A DNA stretch of 64,000 nucleotides. Source: Diplosphaera chodatii (Eukaryota; Chlorophyta; Trebouxiophyceae; Prasiolales; Stichococcaceae). The position numbers were made by a program, and so were the translations under genes. Below, piece by piece: positions 58,741 to 64,000 of this stretch. The notes under the pieces were generated by a model. That model saw only the letters and a list, made by a program, of their open reading frames with translations. It ran no database searches and had not been told where the DNA came from. The stretch lies in NCBI GenBank assembly GCA_032358165.1, contig JAALGY010000039.1, forward strand, positions 124,001-188,000. The letters run 5' to 3'. Within the stretch, counting starts at the first letter, position 1, and each line of letters begins with the position of its first letter.

Positions 58741-60175
58741 GCTCAGGTGCAGGAACTTGCCATGTGTCTTGCCAGTATGCTCTGCGCTGCTCATTTGTCT
58801 CGGTGCCGGCTCAGACTATTGCGCACAGGTTGCGCCAGTAAGCAAGCTTCAGCTGCCATAAGAGCATGCGGGTCCAAACACGTGGTGCATGGCTGACGCT
58901 CTGTAGGTGAGTGGTGTGATCGTGGCGCACATTGCGGCGATGGCCAGTTGGCAGTAGCACCGGCAGTCCAGGTGTGTATGTGCAACATTGCGCACCAATG
59001 AAGTGCATGCTTCTACGGCTTCGCCGGCTGCTGTGCCCCACCACTTGCTGCGGCACAGCAGCGCCTCAGCCTGCAATGACCCTGACGTCAGGCATGCAGG
59101 TCAGCGGCTGACCTGTGGCATCTATCCATACTGTACGCGCCCGGCGCTTCTCACCTCCTCACATTGATGAATCAGCATGCGCAGCTTCAACATCTGCCAG
59201 CAGCATGACCCTCCAGCAGCACATTCACTCGGTTCGCCTTTCGCCTGAACACAGCACGCCCTGTGGTGATGTGTCTACACTTTTTGATACACACCTGGCT
59301 TGTTGTGTCCTGCAGGGCAGGCGTCCGCATGGCTGCCGAGGTAGAGGCCCGCACCAGCACAGCTGAGAGGGCAGCTAGCGTGTATCGACGAAAACTGGTT
59401 TGGCCGCCGTCTGTGGCGCTACTGCACATGCATGTCGAAAGCTGTAGCAGGCGGTTGCAAGGTCAGCATCAGATCACACTTGTTACGATCTGTACTGGTG
59501 ATGAGTGTCAAAGGCGGCACCTCCGAATTCTGTCATTCAAACACGGCAGCAGACTACAGGATGTGGTACACATCAGCTGCGAACCCCAACTGGCTGATAT
59601 GATCTGCTGTTTGATGTGGCGCCGTGCTGCAATGACCTCTGTCCCCTTCACGTCAGGATGTCTGTTGTTGTATGTGCAGCATCATTGTGCACGCCCTGTA
59701 CATTATGGTAAATCGAATCAGAAAGTTTAACTGTGATGTGTGTGTACACGCTGCCTTGGCTGCTTGGCTGTCAGGCACCAGGTTGGGCCACCTGCTTCCA
59801 GCAGCCCTGCATTTGACCAGCACAACATTGGGTCAGATTGGGTCAGACTGATTGGGTTGCAGAACGTGACACAGCTTCGAAAGTCCGACACAGCTTGCAC
59901 GGTGCGTGCCCTGAGCCCTGCAGCCGGATCACCAGCGCATGCAATCGTTGGTTGAGGTGCAAAGCGCTGCACATGATCAGACGCAACATTGATATTGCAT
60001 GCTGACTTCTGCAGCCAGAGTCAGTGGGCCTAGGCAAGCACATCACCCGCTTCAAGCTGCCGTGCAAAGGCAGACGCACATTTATGCACGCATCTGACAT
60101 GCGCAGTGCTTCTCTGACGGCTGCTTGACCCGCAGGCTGCAGCTGCGGTCACATCGCGCCACGCTTCACAGGGTA
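58741..60175. other. Intergenic between zinc-ribbon copies C and D
   Basis: No gene recognised. A plus-strand frame near 59330 (MAAEVEARTSTAERAASVYR) has no known motif. The conserved element lies at 59772-59808. Confidence 0.5.
59772..59808 (-). promoter_or_regulatory. Conserved upstream element, reverse orientation, before zinc-ribbon copy D
   Basis: Minus strand: GGGCTGCTGGAAGCAGGTGG, then CCCAACCTGGTGCCTGA. It lies about 370 bp upstream of the copy D ATG. Confidence 0.6.
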
Positions 60176-61376
60176 ATGCCTGCTACCATGTCACGGAGCC
60201 CGCATGCGGCGCCACTGGAGTGCTGCAGCCGTATATGTCCGCCGCACAGGCCGTCGTGCCGCGCCGTGTCCTGCTGTCAGCTTCCGCTGCGCCCGCAGCA
60301 GCCCTACGGACTGCTGCATGCCGCCCACACAGCTCCCAGCTTGAGGGCACGCTCAGCACAGGTGAGCTATGCCGTCTGACTGCTGCACGATGTTCAGCGT
60401 TCTGCAGTGGCAGGTGCGGTAGGCCATTTGATATCACCACGCCTTCTGGCCTGCTCACAGGGACGCCGCATCACGGTGGTCAGATGTGCGGCAGCGTCAG
60501 CTGAGCAGCCGAAGCAGCAGGAGCTGCTGCCAGACCAAGGACCCAGGAAGCGGTGCCTGCGGTGCGGCGAGCAGCGCACGCTGTTCTACTTCCCGCTGCG
60601 CAAGTCGCAGCCGGATGGCCGCTGGGTGCACTGCTACGCCTGCCAGCACGACCAGCGGCTGCAAGCCAAGCCACCCAGGCGGTGCGCAGCTGCTTCTTAC
60701 CACAAACTCAATGGCAGTACCCTAAATTCATGCTGCACATCCAAGCACCAGGCGATCTGCCTGCGTGCCAGCCTACCCTCTGCTGCATAGATCAACAGGC
60801 AGTGCTGTGCAGCGGCAACTGATGTTGTGTTTCGCACCGCTCGAGAACGCATCGTGACATGCTGCCAAGCAGCGCGCTGCACGTACACTGCGCAGGCTGA
60901 CCGACGATGAGCATCCACCGACACGAGAGGCGCAGGCCTGCGTCAGGTGTGGCGACCTTCTGGCGGCGAGGTGGTTCCGTCCCACCCGCCAAACCGTATC
61001 CGGGCGGGACACCTCTTGCCTGGCTTGCCGCGCGAAGCAGAGGCGCGGCTATCGGCACAGCGAGCGGCAGCCGCCGCAGCATAAGGAGTGCCCCGTATGC
61101 CGTGAGACCCTGGCGGCGACATGCTTCAACCGGAAGAATAGCTCGGCTGATGGGCTGCACCACTCTTGCAAAGGCTGCATGAAGGCCTACCTCAAGGCCC
61201 GCAAACAGCCTCTGGTCCAAGTGGAGGTGCCATGCAAACGCTGCTGCAAGTGCAAGGTGGAGAAGGCCGCTGCCGAATTCCATCCCAATCGGCGATCTGT
61301 AGACGGCCTCAGCAACAGATGTAAAGTTTGCGATCGCCTCATTTTGAGTCAGCGGCGGCAGCAGCGGCAGCAGTAG
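60176..61376 (+). CDS. Four-zinc-ribbon protein with presequence-like N-terminus, copy D
   Basis: Exons 60176-60361, 60461-60681 and 60896-61376 give 295 residues, phases 0 and 2. The in-frame ATG at 60188 (GCTACCATG, aligned with the start of copy E) may be the real start; 60176 is the first. Exon 1 is Arg/Ser/Cys/Pro-rich with one Glu. Ribbons: RKRCLRCGEQRTLFYFP...CYAC, CVRC...CLAC, CPVC...CKGC, CCKC...CKVC. The linker PLVQVEVPCKRC is conserved, and a short RRQQRQQ tail ends at TAG. The frame is clean, so this is probably a live gene. Confidence 0.8.
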
Positions 61377-62976
61377 CAGCAACAACAGCGCAGTGGCAGC
61401 GCAGCACTCAGCAAGAGCATGATCTGAACAGGTACTGCAATAACACGCCTCTGCATGCTGCACACATGCTGTGAGCGGATGCTCGTTCTGGAACGAGTCA
61501 TTGGTCTGTAGCTGTGCTGGTGGCTGCTGCCGTGAGCAACATTTATCCGGATGCGACCAACCGCGATCAAATTGTGTTGTGTCACCTGATTGCAGGGGAG
61601 CGGTGCTCCGTTCGCATCTGCAGCGCGAGGCACGACATCCGATTCACCCGCCGCTATCGACACCAGCACTTCAGGTTCGTGCATCGCTGGGCAGCCCGCA
61701 TCTCACAAAAGTATTGAGTTGTTGTGTATGCCTTGCACACGGAGCCTTGCGCCTCCTGGCAGCCCGCTGCCCGACAGCACGATCAGCAATGCTCTACAGC
61801 CATGCGTGGTGCTGCATAAAGCCCTGCCGCACGCACAGCACGCCGTGCAAGAGTCGTGTCGCCCTCTGCTGACAGGCAGCCAGCCGCCAGCGGCCAGCAG
61901 AGTCAACGGCTTCACCTGCCTCAGGACGCCTCGGGCCTGCCCCTACCTGGCGTGGGCTCCCTTCAAGCACATCAGGCAATAAAGCATGTGGCGGCGCCCG
62001 GCCAGCCAGCGGCGTGCAGCGGTGGCAGCCTGCGTCGCGGCAGGCGGCGGTGCCTGGCAGCTGGGGCGTCTGCTGGGTGACGGCGGGTGTGGGTTAGCGC
62101 ACGCCCCCCTCACAAGTAGGCAGGGTGTGAGGACACGGCCTCCTCACCCGATGGAGTGATAATAAGTTGCAGCCACCTTGCTGGCTACTTCGCGACGACA
62201 GCACAGCCTAGCTTGCCAGCTGGCGCCAGCCACAATAGGATGCAGCAGCGGCAGCCCCCCTTCCACTACGTCTGCCATGACGGTGCCACCACAGCAACAC
62301 CATTAGGGTGACACGGCAGACTGCTGGCTTGACACCTTTGATAATCTGAGGCACTGCATGTCAGCGGCATTCAGGAAGACTGGAACACCGCTAAACTGAT
62401 GTCAGCACTGCTGTGCACATGAGTAATTACTTACTTACTTGACTTATAAGTCTTCAAGACCGGACTAGAGCGCTGTTCGCCGCCATCACAGGCTCGATGC
62501 ATGGTTAGACATTCCTGCTGCGTCCAGATAGCAATCCCTTTGTCATGCACACTGAAACAGGTGCAAACTACCCTGGGCTTGCGCGGTGGTGTCATGTTGC
62601 GAGCACCTGGCCGGCTGCACCCGGCCTCGAGGCATCCGACGTTTGGCCTCCCTGCTTCCAGCAGCCATGGTGGATTAGGCTGCCGGAAGGGCTTGCCGAG
62701 CAAAGCAGAAGTTGCACACTGCGCCTGCACACTAGCACAACAGCTCGTCAGCAGTGCTGAGCGTGCGGACAACGCTGCTGCTGAGATGCTGCACTGTCAC
62801 TGCAGCACTGTGATCGCCGCAGCTAGCGCAGAGGCTCACTGAGGGCTGTTCACCAGCATCTAGTCCCTCGGCTGCTAGAACGGGTTGCAACGCAGTGGCA
62901 GCAGCCTGTTGCACTTGACACAGCTGGTGCCACATTCGGTCGCCGACTGGTCAGCGCTTTGTGGCCAGTTCGCCCA
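61377..62976. other. Intergenic between zinc-ribbon copies D and E
   Basis: 1.6 kb without a recognisable gene on either strand. It contains the conserved element (62603-62668) and a short TTACTTACTTACTTGACTTA repeat near 62428. No BTB remnant was found on the minus strand below the element. Confidence 0.5.
62603..62668 (-). promoter_or_regulatory. Conserved upstream element, reverse orientation, before zinc-ribbon copy E
   Basis: Minus strand: GGCTGCTGGAAGCAGGGAGG, then CCAAACGTCGGATGCCTCGA, almost identical to the BTB-B element. A hairpin GGCCGG-GTGCAG-CCGGCC follows. It lies 309 bp upstream of the copy E ATG. Confidence 0.7.
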
Positions 62977-64000
62977 ATGCCGCGCGGTGCGCTGTCAGCC
63001 ACCATGTCACTTGGCAGGCACGCAGCAGCTCTGACATGCTGCGATTCAGTTGATCCGCAGCGGAGGTCGTCATGCCGCGCCCTGCCCTTGTGTCAGCTCC
63101 CGCTGCGCCCGCTGCAGGCCCGCCATGCTGCAGCCGCCCGCAGAGCTCTCAGCATAACGGCACACCCAGTGCACGTGAGCTGTGCTAAAGTCTTACTGCA
63201 CAAGGATCCGCATTCTCCAGTACCAGTTGCTGCGGCAGACATCTGGATGTCACCACACCTTCTGGCCTGCTCACAGACATGCCGCAGCACGCTGGTCAGA
63301 TGTGCGGCAGCGGCAGCTGAGCAGCCAGAGCAGCCGGATCTGCCCCCGGATCAAGGACCCAGGAAGCGGTGCCTGCGGTGCGGCGAGCAGCGCACGCTGT
63401 TCTACTTCCCGCTGCGCACGTCCCAGCCGGATGGCCGCTGGGTGCACTGCTACGCCTGCCAGCACGAGCTGTGGCTGCAAGCCAAGCCGCCCAGGCGGTG
63501 CGCGGCTGCTGCCCCTCACGCACTCAAGCGCAATGCCCAGAATTTTCTTCATGTTTCACATTGTGTTCCACTGCATGCCAGCCTCTACCCTCTGCCGCAC
63601 AAATTAACAGGCAGTGCTTTGCAATGACGACTGTTGTTGTGTTCCGCACCTCTCCACAGACGCATCGTGACATGCTGCCAAGAAGCGCGTCAGCGCTGCA
63701 CGCATGTCGCGCAGGCTGAACGACAACGAGCATCCACCGACACAGCAGCCGCAAATATGCGTCAGGTGCCGCAACCCCCTGGCGGCGAGGTGGTTTCGCC
63801 CCATCCCCCAAAACGTGTCAGGGCTGGACACCTCCTGCCTGGCCTGCCGCGCGAAGCAGGCTCGTGGCTATCGGCGCATCGAACGGCAGCCGCCGCAGCA
63901 TAAGGAGTGCCGGGTGTGCCGCGAGACCCTGGCAGCGGCGTGCTTCAGCCGGAAGAATAGCTCGGCTGATGGGCTGCAGCATGCTTGCAAAGGCTGCACC
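62977..64000 (+). CDS. Four-zinc-ribbon protein, copy E, cut by window edge
   Basis: Exons 62977-63174, 63277-63497 and 63716 to beyond 64000. The ATG at 63004 has a GCCACCATG context and matches copy D; 62977 is the first in frame. Exon 1 is presequence-like (MSLGRHAAALTCCDS...). Exon 2 has the same length as in copy D (221 bp) and encodes KRCLRCGEQRTLFYFPLRTS...CYAC. Exon 3 gives CVRC...CLAC and CRVC...CKGC before the edge. It is very close to copy D, so the duplication is recent. The fourth ribbon and stop are outside the window. Confidence 0.8.

Noticed and set aside
58423..58841. Leucine-, serine- or alanine-run ORFs on either strand around 58.6 kb
   Set aside because: They are the other reading frames of the CAG tract and have no independent support.
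61377..62976. BTB remnant on the minus strand below the element at 62.6 kb
   Set aside because: I compared the interval with the conserved BTB exon strings (ADCTLRSSDG, LLELARKYDV, HGDGWYRDLP) and found no match.

Overview
This window is nuclear DNA of a GC-rich green alga, most probably a chlorophycean. The evidence is dense spliced genes with introns of about 100-500 bp, TGC/CAG-rich composition, CAG-encoded glutamine runs, plant-type ATG101 and TOR sequences, and a tRNA-derived SINE-like repeat. I cannot name the species. There are no bacterial operons, no rRNA and no intact tRNA gene.

Region 1 (1-25188, minus strand) is almost the whole gene for the TOR kinase. I could trace 56 exons with consistent reading phase. 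They run from an ATG at 25188, preceded by an in-frame stop, through HEAT repeats, FAT, FRB and the PIKK kinase domain. The gene leaves the window just before the FATC tail.

Region 2 (26176-31742, plus strand) holds ATG101, an intron-free subunit of the autophagy-initiating ATG1 complex, followed by a tyrosine phosphatase gene of 11 exons. TOR and ATG101 are head to head across 987 bp. The master repressor of autophagy and a component of the machinery it represses may therefore share one promoter region.

Region 3 (about 31.7-64 kb) is a duplicated accessory region built from three gene families. (a) Four plus-strand BTB genes have the same three-exon structure and a hydrophobic C-terminal tail; copy A carries an in-frame TAA. 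(b) One complete F-box/leucine-rich-repeat gene (54109-47869, minus) is accompanied by one truncated paralogue and two tail-only remnants, each lying convergent to and downstream of a BTB gene. (c) A family of proteins with four CxxC...CxxC zinc ribbons and a presequence-like first exon has three complete genes, one pseudogene, one fragment, and one gene cut by the window edge.

A conserved short element (core GCTGCTGGAAGCAGGGAGCC followed by a possible hairpin) lies about 240-310 bp upstream of all four BTB start codons. It also lies, in the opposite relative orientation, upstream of most of the zinc-ribbon genes. This suggests an ancestral block: zinc ribbon (leftward), shared element, BTB (rightward), F-box/LRR (leftward). 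BTB proteins and F-box/LRR proteins are the typical substrate adaptors of CUL3 and CUL1 ubiquitin ligases, so the array may be an expanding, fast-decaying set of ubiquitin-ligase adaptors. That functional reading is inference.
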